Positions 49,912 through 58,739 of a stretch of 64,000 bases of DNA are shown in pieces. The stretch spans positions 124,001 to 188,000 of the forward strand of contig JAHFDN010000001.1 of the NCBI GenBank assembly GCA_023248995.1, written 5' to 3'. The stretch is from Candidatus Rokuibacteriota bacterium (GTDB lineage Bacteria; Methylomirabilota; Methylomirabilia; Rokubacteriales; CSP1-6). Numbering within the stretch: the stretch's first letter is position 1; each line of letters opens with the position of its first letter. The notes under the pieces were generated by a model, which was not told the DNA's origin, did no database searches, and worked only from the letters and a program-made list of their open reading frames with translations. Made by a program: the position numbers and the translations under genes.

Positions 49912-50685
49912 TCAGGCGAGGCGCTGCCTCACCCGCTCGACAATCCGTTCCATGAGGGCACCCGCCCTGCCGGGGAGCAGGACGTCGGCGTAGGCGTCGT
50001 GAGGGGTATCGGACAGGTTGACGATGACGAGCGCCGCGCCGGCCTCCTTGGCGTACAGCGGCATCAGGGCCGCCGGGTAGACCACGAGGGATGAGCCCAC
50101 CACGATGAAGACGTCGCACTGCCTCGCGCGCCGCTCGGCCTCCCGGGTCTCCTCTTCGGGCATCGCCTCGCCGAACAGGATCGTGTTCGGCTTGATGATC
50201 CCGCCGCACGGCGGGCCACACAGGGGAATGTCCACCCCCTGCTCGAGGCACTCGTGGATCTCGTCCCGCGTGTACCGACGGCCGCAGCGGAGACAGCGCG
50301 CCCGCGTGGCGTTACCGTGAAGCTCGATGACCTTCTCCGCCGGCAGCCCGGCCCGCTGGTGGAGGTTATCGATGTTCTGCGTGATCACGCAATCCAGCCG
50401 CCCGAGCCGGTGGAGCTCCGCGATGGCGAAGTGGGCGGCATTGGGCTCGGCCTTCCGGATCACCGGGTAGACCTCGCGGCCGAGCTCCCAGTACTTCCGC
50501 CGGCCCTCGGCACTCTCCACGAAGTTCCGAAACGTGAACTCCGAGGGATCGAAGCGATCCCACACTCCACCCGGACTTCGGAAATCGGGGATGCCTGATT
50601 CAGTGCTCACCCCCGCGCCCGTGAACACCACCGGCCGACCCGCCCGGCAGATCATGTCGGCGATGCGCTCGACCTTCTCCAGCAC
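49912..50685 (-). CDS. cobB: NAD-dependent protein deacylase, Sir2/CobB family
   Basis: 257 residues. NAD-binding GAGVSTESGIPDFRSPGGVW, catalytic region ITQNIDNLHQRAG with His in VIELHGNATRARC, zinc cysteines in CLRCGRR and CGPPCGG, and GSSLVVYPAALMP. The Rossmann fold is complete. It removes acyl groups from lysines such as acetyl-CoA synthetase. It ends 17 bases before the hydratase gene and follows a small basic protein gene by 2 bases. Confidence 0.95.
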   Translation of the reverse strand: MLEKVERIADMICRAGRPVVFTGAGVSTESGIPDFRSPGGVWDRFDPSEFTFRNFVESAEGRRKYWELGREVYPVIRKAEPNAAHFAIAELHRLGRLDCVITQNIDNLHQRAGLPAEKVIELHGNATRARCLRCGRRYTRDEIHECLEQGVDIPLCGPPCGGIIKPNTILFGEAMPEEETREAERRARQCDVFIVVGSSLVVYPAALMPLYAKEAGAALVIVNLSDTPHDAYADVLLPGRAGALMERIVERVRQRLA

Positions 50686-50687
50686 GC

Positions 50688-51032
50688 CTAGCGCCTCCGG
50701 GGCTTCCTCCGGCTGACCTTCTTTCGCACGGCGGCCTTGGCCGTCTTGCCAGCGGGCTTCGTCACGCCGCGCACCGGCCCCCGTGTCACGAAGGGCTCAT
50801 TCCGCTTACCCACGTCTCCGCGCACCACGGGACCCGCCTTGATGGCGCGGATCCAGCCCTCCAGATCCCGGGCCAGCTCGGGATAGCAGTTCTCCCGGTA
50901 GGTTTCGAGCGCGCAGAGCCCCGCCGGATCCTTCCAGGGCTTGAGGACGAACACGCCGTCCGGGTCGTTCGCGTCGAACGGCGCCTCCGTCGCGAGGGAC
51001 ATCACGAGGTATCGCCTCATCAGCTCCGCCAT
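50688..51032 (-). CDS. hypothetical protein with basic C-terminal tail
   Basis: 114 residues, no known domain recognised. The first 75 residues are compact and conserved-looking (FDANDPDGVFVLKPWKDPAG, LCALETYRENCYPELARDLE). The last 30 are strongly basic and alanine-rich (TAKAAVRKKVSRRKPRRR), a possible nucleic-acid or membrane-binding tail. Starts at MAELMRR; MSLATEAP at residue 12 is an alternative. Lies between the patatin and sir2 genes in the same direction with gaps of 12 and 2 bases. Confidence 0.65.
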   Translation of the reverse strand: MAELMRRYLVMSLATEAPFDANDPDGVFVLKPWKDPAGLCALETYRENCYPELARDLEGWIRAIKAGPVVRGDVGKRNEPFVTRGPVRGVTKPAGKTAKAAVRKKVSRRKPRRR

Positions 51033-51044
51033 GAATTCCTCCGC

Positions 51045-51992
51045 CTAGTTGCCGAGTTCGGACAAGCACGCCACACCGTCCGCCTTGCCCTGCGCCAGAG
51101 CGCGGGCCAGGGCCGCCGGATCGAAGTCCAGGGGGCGTAGGTCGAGCGGGACCGTCGGCGTGAGCAGGTGGACCTCGACGCGCGGATAGCGCAGGCGGGC
51201 CAGCTCCGTGTCACGCCGGATCTGCGAGGTCATGCCCATCTCGAAGGCCGCCTCCACGGCGCGACGGACCGTGGTGGGGGGCGCGGCGCGCTCCCCCTCC
51301 GCATAGCTCATTACCACCACTGCCCGTTCCACGTCCACCTCCGATTCGAGCGCGTCGAGGACCGGAGCCCGGCCCGTCATCCCGCCGTCGAAGAGCAGCG
51401 CCCCGTCCACCGCGGCGGGCGGGAACGCCCCGGGGACCGCCACCGCGGCCATGAGCGCGTCCACGGAGACCGACTCGTTATCGAAGAGCCGCTTGGTCCG
51501 CGTGACGAGGTCCACCGTCACGATCACGAGACGGACGGGCGAGCGGCGCACGCGTTCCAGGTCCAGCCGTGTCTCGATGAGGTCCCGGAGCGGGCTCGGG
51601 TCGAACAATGACCCCGCTGCATTGACTCCCCAGAGGGTCAGCCATCCGGGGAGAAAGCCCGCCAGGAATACCGACGGCCGAAGCTGATAGACCTGCTCGC
51701 GGGTGATGCTCCCCCACATTTCCTCGAGCATGGCGAGCTGCCCCGCGGCCAGCGCCGTCGCGTTCAGGGCCCCGGCCGAGGTGCCCGCCACGAGCCTGAT
51801 CGGCACCCCCCGGGCGACGAACGCCACCGCCACCCCCGCTTCGTAGGCCCCCTTGGCGCCGCCCCCCGAGAACACGAGGGCTGTCGGCACCTCGCTCGGA
51901 GGCTTCCCAAGACTCGAAGGCCCGCATAGAGCCGCCTCGGCAACCGACGATAGCCCCCACGCGAGAAGACAGGCGCTCATCCAGTGCTTCAT
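51045..51992 (-). CDS. patatin-like phospholipase, secreted
   Basis: 315 residues. Signal peptide WMSACLLAWGLSSVAEAAL. Patatin core: oxyanion loop FSGGGAKGAYEAG, nucleophile Ser in LVAGTSAGALNATALA, and the catalytic Asp in DGGMTGRAPVLDAL. Probably a periplasmic or outer-membrane lipid acyl hydrolase. The ATG at 51992 gives the proper signal peptide; MGCAMKHW (52001) is also possible. Confidence 0.92.
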   Translation of the reverse strand: MKHWMSACLLAWGLSSVAEAALCGPSSLGKPPSEVPTALVFSGGGAKGAYEAGVAVAFVARGVPIRLVAGTSAGALNATALAAGQLAMLEEMWGSITREQVYQLRPSVFLAGFLPGWLTLWGVNAAGSLFDPSPLRDLIETRLDLERVRRSPVRLVIVTVDLVTRTKRLFDNESVSVDALMAAVAVPGAFPPAAVDGALLFDGGMTGRAPVLDALESEVDVERAVVVMSYAEGERAAPPTTVRRAVEAAFEMGMTSQIRRDTELARLRYPRVEVHLLTPTVPLDLRPLDFDPAALARALAQGKADGVACLSELGN

Positions 51993-52005
51993 GGCGCACC
52001 CCATC

Positions 52006-53235
52006 CTACACCATCCCGGCTCCCTCCTCGCGCTCCGGCAGAGCGCCACGCCGGACGATCCAGAAGCACGCGGCGGCCACGGCGCACAAGGCCATCGCGG
52101 TCAGAAACGCCAGCCGGTAGCTCCCGGTCAGATCGTAGACGGCGCCGCCGAACCAGGGACCGATGGCCGCGCCGAGGCCGTTGCCGAGGTTCAAGATCCC
52201 GTAGATGGCGGCGAACCGCCGCCCGGCGAAGATCTCGGAGGCCATGGCCGTGATGATGGGCCCCCGCGCGCCAAAGCCCAACCCGAAGAGCACGGCGTAG
52301 GCATAGAGCCAGCCGGCGTGGGGCGAGACCTCGAGGAGGAGCAGCGCCCCCGTCCCGCCCGCGGTGAACCCGAAGGAGAGCGTGGCCGCCGCCTGCCGGC
52401 CCATCCGATCGGACACCACCCCGAACGCCGCGCGCCCGACGGCCGACATCAACCCCATAAGGCCGAAGATCCCGGCCACGAACATCCGCGGGAAGCCGGC
52501 GTCCACCGCATAGGCGACCTGGTGGGCGAACACGGGGAAGACCGCCAGGGGTGTGAAGAAGTACGCAAAGAAGAGCCCCCAGAACGCGCGCGTCCGAAGC
52601 GCCGTGCCAATCCCGACGTCCTTCCCCTCCGGAACCCGCGCACCGTCCGTCTCGCCGGAAGAACCAGGCCGCGACGCCTCGGCGATCCCGAGCCAGAGGA
52701 GCGGCACCAGGACGACCAGGGTGCCGATGCCAAGCACCAGGTACGCCTGCCGCCACCCCGCCCGGGTGATGAGCCACTGGGCCAGGGGGCCCACCACGAG
52801 AACGCCGGCGCCCATGCCGGAAAACGCCAGCCCTATCACTCCCCCCCGGTGCCGCGAGAACCACCCGGCGAGCAGCGCGCCGCTCGGCACCCACCCCACC
52901 GCCGTGACCCCAGCGGCCATCACGACACCCGTGACCAAGTAGAGATCCCAGACGGTCTGGATTCCGCTCGCCAGGAGACACGCCCCTCCCAGAAGGACGG
53001 CGCCCCCGAGGATCACGCGCCGGGGACCGACGCGGTCCACGAGCACGCCGACCACGGGGGACAGGATGCCTTGGACCAGCGTGGAGAGCGAGAAGGCGCC
53101 GGCCGTGAGACCACGGGACCAGCGGAACTCCTCGACGAGCGGAACGAAGAAGATCGCGAAGGAAAAGAAAAGCCCGTACGCGAGTCCGAGCGTGAGCCAC
53201 ACCGCCGCCAGGACGATCCAGCGATTCGGGGTCAC
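52006..53235 (-). CDS. major facilitator superfamily transporter (monocarboxylate/OxlT-like)
   Basis: 409 residues with 12 predicted membrane helices. The first helix TPNRWIVLAAVWLTLGLAYG, loop 2-3 GVLVDRVGPRRVILGG, loop 8-9 GVVSDRMGRQAAATLS and FFSFAIFFVPLVEEFRWSRG resemble the monocarboxylate porter / OxlT-like branch. The start is a GTG; no better one was found. It follows the small RR-rich gene by 54 bases. Substrate unknown. Confidence 0.88.
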   Translation of the reverse strand: MTPNRWIVLAAVWLTLGLAYGLFFSFAIFFVPLVEEFRWSRGLTAGAFSLSTLVQGILSPVVGVLVDRVGPRRVILGGAVLLGGACLLASGIQTVWDLYLVTGVVMAAGVTAVGWVPSGALLAGWFSRHRGGVIGLAFSGMGAGVLVVGPLAQWLITRAGWRQAYLVLGIGTLVVLVPLLWLGIAEASRPGSSGETDGARVPEGKDVGIGTALRTRAFWGLFFAYFFTPLAVFPVFAHQVAYAVDAGFPRMFVAGIFGLMGLMSAVGRAAFGVVSDRMGRQAAATLSFGFTAGGTGALLLLEVSPHAGWLYAYAVLFGLGFGARGPIITAMASEIFAGRRFAAIYGILNLGNGLGAAIGPWFGGAVYDLTGSYRLAFLTAMALCAVAAACFWIVRRGALPEREEGAGMV

Positions 53236-53289
53236 GCGGCGCAGGAGGTCGACAAGGAGTTCGGGCGGAAGGCGACGCGGCCGAGGACG

Positions 53290-53523
53290 CTACGGCCGGG
53301 AGACGATCGAGAACCCCATGTTGCGAAGCTCCTCTTCGATGCCCGGGCTCTCACGACGGTCGGCCTGGCGGCGCTCGGACTCAAACGTCCCCTGGGCCCG
53401 CCGCCGCTCCCCGCGCCGACGGTCGAGAACCACCTCGACCCCCTGGAGCCCCGAGAACCAGCGTCTCCAGTAGTCCCAGAGGTCCGGTCGGTCCCACGCG
53501 ACAATGAAGAGGTGCTGTCCCAT
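53290..53523 (-). CDS. small basic hypothetical protein with DRRxxERR repeats
   Basis: 77 residues. The N-terminus HLFIVAWDRPDLWDYWRRWF is followed by VVLDRRRGERRR and ERRQADRRE, an arginine/glutamate repeat, and ends MGFSIVSRP. This DRR-x-ERR signature with a C-terminal hydrophobic VIVxRP tail recurs in short conserved proteins of high-GC bacteria, often near regulators, so I take it as a real gene. Function unknown. Confidence 0.6.
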   Translation of the reverse strand: MGQHLFIVAWDRPDLWDYWRRWFSGLQGVEVVLDRRRGERRRAQGTFESERRQADRRESPGIEEELRNMGFSIVSRP

Positions 53524-53714
53524 TTCTTGCTCGCCCTATGGAGTGTGGGCCCAGTAAGCGTGCAAGGCTCGTGCCTGAAGGCCTTCGCAAGCCGCTGACT
53601 CCTATCCGGCCGAAATTCCTACCTTCCGCCTGGACCGTCATTCGTGAAAAGAGCCGCGGCCGGTCAGGCTGGCATCCGGCCGGTCACCATGGCATCCCTT
53701 GAAGAGATCCTAAC

Positions 53715-55697
53715 CTAGTCGAGGCTCTCTGCCACCACTTCGGCGATGTCCCGGGCCTCCAGGCGATCCTCCACGCCCTTGACCTTCCGGCCGAGATCCA
53801 CCATGGCCAGACAGAACGGGCACGCCGAGACCACCGCGTCGGGCTTCACCGTCAGCGCCTCCTCCACGCGGATCAGGTTCACCCGCTTTTCGGAGCGCAC
53901 CTCCATCCACATGTGCCCGCCCCCGCCGCCGCAGCAGAGCCCCTGCCTTCGGTTGCGCGGCATTTCGACCAGCTCCACCCCCGGCACGGCCCGGAGAACC
54001 TCCCGCGGCGCCTCGGTGATCCCGTTGTAGCGGCCGAGGTAACAGGAGTCGTGGAAGGCGATCCGCTCCCGAACCGGTCGGGTCGGCCGGATGCGTCCCT
54101 CGCGCAGGAGACGCTCGATCAGGACCGAATGGTGGAGCACCTCGAAGTCCCCCCCGAACTGCGGGAACTCGTTCAGGATCGTGTTGAAACAGTGCGGGCA
54201 GTGGGTGATCAGCGTCCTCCAGGCGTACTTCTTCAGGTTGGCGATGTTTTCCTGCTGGAGCGTCTGATAGAGGTACTCCTCGCCCAGCCGCCGCGCGACC
54301 TCGCCGTGACAGCGCTCTTCCTGCATGACCGCGAACGACGCCCGCGCCGCCTTGAGGATCTTGACCATCGAGCGCGCGATCGCCTGGTTGCGCCGGTCGT
54401 AGGACGCCGAGCAGCCGACCCAGTAGAGGTATTCCACCTCCCGGCCCTTCTCGAGCACCGGGACGTCCAGCCCCTCCGCCCACTTGAAGCGATCGGCAGG
54501 CGGGAGCCCCCAGGGATTGCCGGCGCGCCGGATGTTCTGGAGCGACTGCGGTGCCGTGGACGGGAGCGCCCCCTGGGAGAGCGCCAGGTACCGGCGAAGG
54601 TCAATAATGGTGTCCACGATATCTATGAACGCGGGGCACGCCTCCACGCACGCCATGCACGTGGTGCAGGCCCAGAGCTCTTCCGCCTCGATCACTGCCC
54701 CGTGGATCGGCCCGGGGCGCGCGCCCCGCATGTGGTCGCGCAGTTTCACGATCACGCCCTTCGGGTTCAGCTTCGTCCCGGCCATGTGGGCCGGGCACAC
54801 GTCCTGGCAGCGCCCACACTCGGTGCACGCCTCGAAGTCGAGCCGCCGCTTCCACGAAAACTCCTCGATCGTCGAGACACCGAGACTCTCGGCCTCCTCG
54901 ATGTTGGGGATCTCCGCGATCTCCCCGCGGGGCGTCAACTTGACGAAGAACGCGTTCAGCGGCGTCGTGATGAGGTGCATGAAGTACGAATAGGGAACGA
55001 CCGCGATGAAACCCAGGGCGATGACGGCGTGGAAGAGCCAGGCGCTGAGGTGGAGCCCGCGCAACGCGGGGTCGGAAACACCCGCGGCCAGGAGACCCTG
55101 GCCCATGGCGTACCCGACGGGGGACCACGCCGCCCACGGAGGGTTCACCACCGCCAGGCGCGCGGCCTCGACGACGAAGCCGGTGACGTTGATCAGCAAA
55201 AGGAGCGCGAGCGCGCCCGCGAAGCGCCAGGTCGGGTCGAGCCGGCGCGGACGGACGACGTAGCGGCGGTAGAGCGCCATGCCGAGGCCGACGACGAAGA
55301 AGAGGCCGAAGAGGTCGAGCACCGCCTCGTAGGCCAGGTAGAAGGGGCCGCGGAGCAGTTTGTAGTCGAAGAGCAGCAGCGTGATGTCGTAGTCGATCGT
55401 GGCCAGGATCGTGCCGAGGAAGAGCGCGAGAAACCCCCAGAACATGATGGCGTGCATCACACCGGGATACGCCTGGGAGAGGATCCGGGCCTGCCCCAGC
55501 GCCTCTTTCACCACGAACCAGAGCCGCTCGGGAATCCGGTCGAACCGGGGCTCGGCCCTTCCCTGTCGCCAGAGTCTCACGTGCCGCCAAAGCCCCGCGG
55601 CGAAGATCGCGAGGGCGACAACGGCGCCGGCGTAAAGCGCCGCCTGGGCCCACGGGGGGACGTTCCAGAACGTGTCGCGAAAGGGGACGGCGCTCAT
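53715..55697 (-). CDS. membrane Fe-S oxidoreductase, ETF:quinone oxidoreductase (EMO)-like
   Basis: 660 residues. The N-terminal 240 residues have about five to six membrane helices of NarI type (VMHAIMFWGFLALFLGTILA, LHLSAWLFHAVIALGFIAVV), expected to bind heme and quinone. Then two [4Fe-4S] motifs, CTECGRCQDVCP and CTTCMACVEACP. Then two CCG (cysteine-rich) domains, the second with GLCCGGGGGHMWME. This matches the DUF224-type ETF:menaquinone oxidoreductase that takes electrons from electron-transferring flavoprotein in fatty-acid oxidation. It overlaps meaB by ATGA. No etfAB genes are in the window. Confidence 0.85.
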   Translation of the reverse strand: MSAVPFRDTFWNVPPWAQAALYAGAVVALAIFAAGLWRHVRLWRQGRAEPRFDRIPERLWFVVKEALGQARILSQAYPGVMHAIMFWGFLALFLGTILATIDYDITLLLFDYKLLRGPFYLAYEAVLDLFGLFFVVGLGMALYRRYVVRPRRLDPTWRFAGALALLLLINVTGFVVEAARLAVVNPPWAAWSPVGYAMGQGLLAAGVSDPALRGLHLSAWLFHAVIALGFIAVVPYSYFMHLITTPLNAFFVKLTPRGEIAEIPNIEEAESLGVSTIEEFSWKRRLDFEACTECGRCQDVCPAHMAGTKLNPKGVIVKLRDHMRGARPGPIHGAVIEAEELWACTTCMACVEACPAFIDIVDTIIDLRRYLALSQGALPSTAPQSLQNIRRAGNPWGLPPADRFKWAEGLDVPVLEKGREVEYLYWVGCSASYDRRNQAIARSMVKILKAARASFAVMQEERCHGEVARRLGEEYLYQTLQQENIANLKKYAWRTLITHCPHCFNTILNEFPQFGGDFEVLHHSVLIERLLREGRIRPTRPVRERIAFHDSCYLGRYNGITEAPREVLRAVPGVELVEMPRNRRQGLCCGGGGGHMWMEVRSEKRVNLIRVEEALTVKPDAVVSACPFCLAMVDLGRKVKGVEDRLEARDIAEVVAESLD

Positions 55698-56671
55698 GCC
55701 GGGTGGAGCCGCTTGAGGATCTCCGCGACCGCGGAGTACGGGTCCATCGCGCCCCCCGCGACGGCCTCGAACGTGGCCGCGAGGTCTCCGTCGGATCGGA
55801 GCCGGCGGCCGACCTGCTCGCTAAACTCCTCGATCAGGAGCGCCTGAAGCGCGGCGCGCCGGCGGGCCTGGCGACGCCTCTCCAGGGCGCCGGCGGCTTC
55901 CAGGAGGTGCCGGTGCCGCCGGATCTCGGCGAGGAGCTCTTCAATGCCGACCCCGCTCTGCGCCTCGGCGGTCAGCGCGGGGATTTCCCATTCGATGTCC
56001 TTGGGCTCCCCGGGACTCGACCGGTGCAGGTGGCCCATGAAGCGCAACTCGGTCACGAGGTGGTCGGCGCCGCTCCGGTCGGCCTTGTTCACGACGAAGA
56101 TGTCGGCAACCTCCATGAGCCCCGCCTTCATGGTCTGCACGCCGTCGCCGGATTCGGGAACCAGCACGACGACGGTCGTGTCGGCCTGCTTGACGATGTC
56201 GAGCTCCGTCTGCCCCACCCCGACGGTCTCGATCAGTATCCACTGCTTGCCGAACGCGTCGAGCAGCCGGATGACGTCGCTGGTCGCGCGCGCGAGCCCT
56301 CCCAGGCTCCCCCGCGTGGCCATGCTCCGGATGAACACCTCGGGGTCCAGCGTGTGCGCCTGCATCCGGATCCGGTCCCCAAGGACCGCCCCGCCGGTGA
56401 ACGGGCTCGAGGGATCCACCGCGACGATGCCGACGGACGCGCCCTCGGCGCGGAAACGTGCGGTGAGCTGATCCACGACGGTGCTCTTGCCCGCCCCGGG
56501 CGGGCCGGTGATCCCGACGACGTAGGCCTGCCCTGTGCGCCCGTGCACGCGCCGCATGATCTCGCCGACGGCGGCGGAGCGGTTCTCCACCTGGGTGATC
56601 AGCCGGGCCAGCGCCAGGCGGCTCCCCCCGAGCATCTGCTCGATCAGCTCTTCCGTCTTGCGGTCCGCCAT
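55694..56671 (-). CDS. meaB: methylmalonyl-CoA mutase-associated GTPase MeaB/ArgK
   Basis: 325 residues, SIMIBI GTPase. P-loop GITGPPGAGKSTVVDQLT, switch/Mg region AVDPSSPFTGGAVLGDRIRM, ILIETVGVGQTELD, and the guanine specificity NKAD. MeaB protects and reactivates B12-dependent acyl-CoA mutases (methylmalonyl- or isobutyryl-CoA mutase). No mutase gene lies in the window, so it probably serves one elsewhere. It is coupled to the EMO-like gene and follows rimI by 6 bases. Confidence 0.95.
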   Translation of the reverse strand: MADRKTEELIEQMLGGSRLALARLITQVENRSAAVGEIMRRVHGRTGQAYVVGITGPPGAGKSTVVDQLTARFRAEGASVGIVAVDPSSPFTGGAVLGDRIRMQAHTLDPEVFIRSMATRGSLGGLARATSDVIRLLDAFGKQWILIETVGVGQTELDIVKQADTTVVVLVPESGDGVQTMKAGLMEVADIFVVNKADRSGADHLVTELRFMGHLHRSSPGEPKDIEWEIPALTAEAQSGVGIEELLAEIRRHRHLLEAAGALERRRQARRRAALQALLIEEFSEQVGRRLRSDGDLAATFEAVAGGAMDPYSAVAEILKRLHPA

Positions 56672-56677
56672 GGCAGG

Positions 56678-57157
56678 CTAGCGAGTCCCGGTCGTGCTCG
56701 CGCCCAGGTCGGCCTTCATGAGCAGAGCGTCCTCACCGGTGTCGAAGTAATACCCCTTCCGGCGGCCGACGACCTCGAAGCCGAGGCGCTCGTAGAGTGT
56801 CCGCGCTTCCGTGTTCGTGGGTCGGACCTCGAGGTAGGCCAGGCTCAATCGGCGACGGCGGGCATCCGACAAAATCGCTTCGAGGAGCGACCGGCCCACT
56901 CCCCGGCGACGCCAGGCCAAGTCAACCGCGATGTTCGTGATGTGGATCTCCGGCGGGATCTCCCAGAGGCAGAGGTACCCCAGGACCCGGGGGTCCCCAC
57001 CCTCGCCGCGCGCGACCCAGCAGCGCGCCAGCGGATTCTGCTCGAGCTCGTAGAGAAACGCGCCGCGCGACCAGGGGGTCGGGAACGAGGCCTGCTCGAT
57101 CACGAGCACCTCGTCGAGGTCGGCGACCGTCAACGGCTCAATGGACCAGGAGGGCAC
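56678..57157 (-). CDS. rimI: ribosomal-protein-alanine N-acetyltransferase
   Basis: 159-residue GNAT enzyme. LTVADLDEVLVIEQASFPTPW is the RimI start and the acetyl-CoA loop is AWRRRGVGRSLLEAIL, with LEVRPTNTEARTLYERLGF in the C-terminal part. RimI acetylates the N-terminus of protein S18. It overlaps the tsaB end by 20 bases, the usual tsaB-rimI linkage. Confidence 0.93.
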   Translation of the reverse strand: MPSWSIEPLTVADLDEVLVIEQASFPTPWSRGAFLYELEQNPLARCWVARGEGGDPRVLGYLCLWEIPPEIHITNIAVDLAWRRRGVGRSLLEAILSDARRRRLSLAYLEVRPTNTEARTLYERLGFEVVGRRKGYYFDTGEDALLMKADLGASTTGTR

Positions 57158-57836
57158 GTCGGCGCCTGAGCTCGGCCTCCGACGGCCGAAGGTAGAGCGG
57201 CGTCAGTGCGGCGGGATCCACGCGCTGTCCCGCCAACAGGAGCGCGTGGCCGAGGGCGCCCACCGTGGCCGCAGAGGGAAGGCGCCGGCCCGCCGGCGCG
57301 AGCCTCGCCCTGCCGCCGAGCCGCGCGACGAAGAGATCGCCCAGCGCGTCCAGAGCGTCGCCGACCAGAATGACGGGCCCGAGGATCCGCTCGCAGAGCG
57401 CTTCGGGCGCCAGGGCCAGGTATTCCCAGTCGCGGACCATCGTGCCTTCCGCCCAGTGGTAGAGGCACGCGTACACCTCGCCCTTCCTGGCGTCGAGCAC
57501 CGGGCAGACCGGATGGGCGGCGAACGGCAGTCTCGCGGCGAGCGCGTCGAGAGTCGGCACGGCGACCACCGGAATCCCCAGGGCCAGGGCCAGGCCCTTG
57601 ACCGTGCTCACGCCGATCCTGAGGCCCGTGAAGGAGCCCGGACCGATCGCGACGGCCACGCCTTCGAGATCTCCGAGTTCCCACCCACAGTCCTGGAGCA
57701 GCCGATCCACCGCCGCCATCAGCCGTTCGGAGTGCGTTGTTCTGATGTTCAGGGTGTATTCGCCGAGCAGCCGCTCCCCATCGACAATCGCCGCCCCGCC
57801 CGCCAGGGTGGAGGTCTCGACCGCGAGAATTCGCAT
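57138..57836 (-). CDS. tsaB: tRNA threonylcarbamoyladenosine synthesis protein TsaB
   Basis: 232 residues, ASKHA fold without the metal-binding site of TsaD. RILAVETSTLAGGAAIVDGE is the phosphate-1 motif and VAIGPGSFTGLRIGVSTVKG is the TsaB hallmark. PVCPVLDARKGEVYACLYHW is also typical. Partners are TsaD and TsaE, for t6A37 in tRNAs. First in the tsaB-rimI-meaB-EMO run; its upstream region is shared with the AMIN-domain gene. Confidence 0.95.
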   Translation of the reverse strand: MRILAVETSTLAGGAAIVDGERLLGEYTLNIRTTHSERLMAAVDRLLQDCGWELGDLEGVAVAIGPGSFTGLRIGVSTVKGLALALGIPVVAVPTLDALAARLPFAAHPVCPVLDARKGEVYACLYHWAEGTMVRDWEYLALAPEALCERILGPVILVGDALDALGDLFVARLGGRARLAPAGRRLPSAATVGALGHALLLAGQRVDPAALTPLYLRPSEAELRRRRALLVH

Positions 57837-57868
57837 GGCAGGCTCAGTCTACATCTCCTACTTTCGGG

Positions 57869-57908
57869 TTGACAAGGATAACCCCCCACGCCAAGATGTT
57901 CGAACATC
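57869..57908 (+). promoter_or_regulatory. promoter with 14-bp palindrome before the AMIN-domain gene
   Basis: TTGACA (57869-57874), 17-base spacer, CAAGAT (57892-57897). A perfect 14-bp palindrome GATGTTCGAACATC (57895-57908) covers the -10 and start point. Downstream, GTCTCA (57918-57923) pairs with TGAGAC (57931-57936), placing the ATG at 57930-57932 partly in the loop. Confidence 0.5.
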
Positions 57909-57929
57909 CGACAACTTGTCTCACGTGTC

Positions 57930-58739
57930 ATGAGACGGTGGTTGCCGACCGTGGCCCTGGGGCTGGGCCTCTGGCTTCTCGGGCCAGGCGAAGGGCTCGC
58001 GGGGTCTGCCGTCGTATCGGCGATCTTCGCCGGCATTCACAAGGGGCGCCTACAGCTGGAGATCCGGGGCTCCGAGCCGCTCAACTACCTGGTGGTCGAA
58101 AACGCCGACCCGTTCAGCGTCAGCCTGCTCTTCCTCAACGCCACGTTCGGCTTCCCCCCGGAGGAGCGCCACCTGCCCGGACCCGCGCTCACGAAGATCC
58201 GGACCGCGGTTCTTGAGCGGGACGGCAGCCGTCTCGGCCGCCTGGATCTCACGTTTGCCAAGAACACGCCGTACCGGGTCCTGAAGGAGGGAACGCGGGT
58301 CCTGATCCGCGTGGACGCGCCCCCGCCGGCCCGGCCGCTACTCCTCGCAGGCTCCCAGCGACACGCGCCCCTCCGAGCGGTGACCCTCTCGCGCCCGCCA
58401 GCCCCGGCCGGAGAGGTGGTACCCTTGATCTTGAAGCTCGTGGCTGAGGTCGCCGGGGAAGATCCGCGCGTCGTGGTGGAAGCCCATGGACCACTGGCCT
58501 ACAGGAGCTTCGCGCTGGACAAGCCGGACCGCGTCGTGGTGGACTTCGAGCGTGCCCGGCTGACCCCCGCCAGGAAGACCGTCGAGATCGAAGGTACGGT
58601 GCTGAAGCGGGTGCGCTCGGCCCAGTTCAGCCCGACCGTCGTGCGGGTGGTACTGGATCTGGCGCGACCCACCCCGTTCTGGATCGAGGCGCGGAAGGAG
58701 GGCGTCGTGATTCACCTCGAAGCGCCTCGCCCGCCGTGA
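57930..58739 (+). CDS. secreted AMIN-domain protein
   Basis: 269 residues. Signal peptide LPTVALGLGLWLLGPGEGLA. Two AMIN-like beta-sandwich units, the first about 30-115 (VVSAIFAGIHKGRLQLEIRG, TPYRVLKEGTRVLIRVD) and the second about 165-265 (YRSFALDKPDRVVVDFERAR, VRSAQFSPTVVRVVLDLARP). AMIN domains localise periplasmic proteins to the cell wall or pilus secretin. A catalytic domain (amidase, secretin) is absent. No Shine-Dalgarno site; GTGA overlap with the next small gene. Confidence 0.85.
   Translation: MRRWLPTVALGLGLWLLGPGEGLAGSAVVSAIFAGIHKGRLQLEIRGSEPLNYLVVENADPFSVSLLFLNATFGFPPEERHLPGPALTKIRTAVLERDGSRLGRLDLTFAKNTPYRVLKEGTRVLIRVDAPPPARPLLLAGSQRHAPLRAVTLSRPPAPAGEVVPLILKLVAEVAGEDPRVVVEAHGPLAYRSFALDKPDRVVVDFERARLTPARKTVEIEGTVLKRVRSAQFSPTVVRVVLDLARPTPFWIEARKEGVVIHLEAPRPP

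Noticed and set aside
52006-53235. MFS carrier as an oxalate:formate antiporter partner of the oxidoreductase
   Set aside because: Resemblance to OxlT is only at superfamily level and the gene is 41 kb away on an unrelated unit; a link would be guesswork.
53913-55847. Plus-strand frame of 644 codons opposite the Fe-S oxidoreductase
   Set aside because: Antisense shadow; the minus-strand protein has all its cluster motifs.
57895-57908. Palindrome GATGTTCGAACATC as a LexA box
   Set aside because: LexA boxes of the GAAC-N4-GTTC type have the half-sites in the opposite order; no SOS gene is adjacent.
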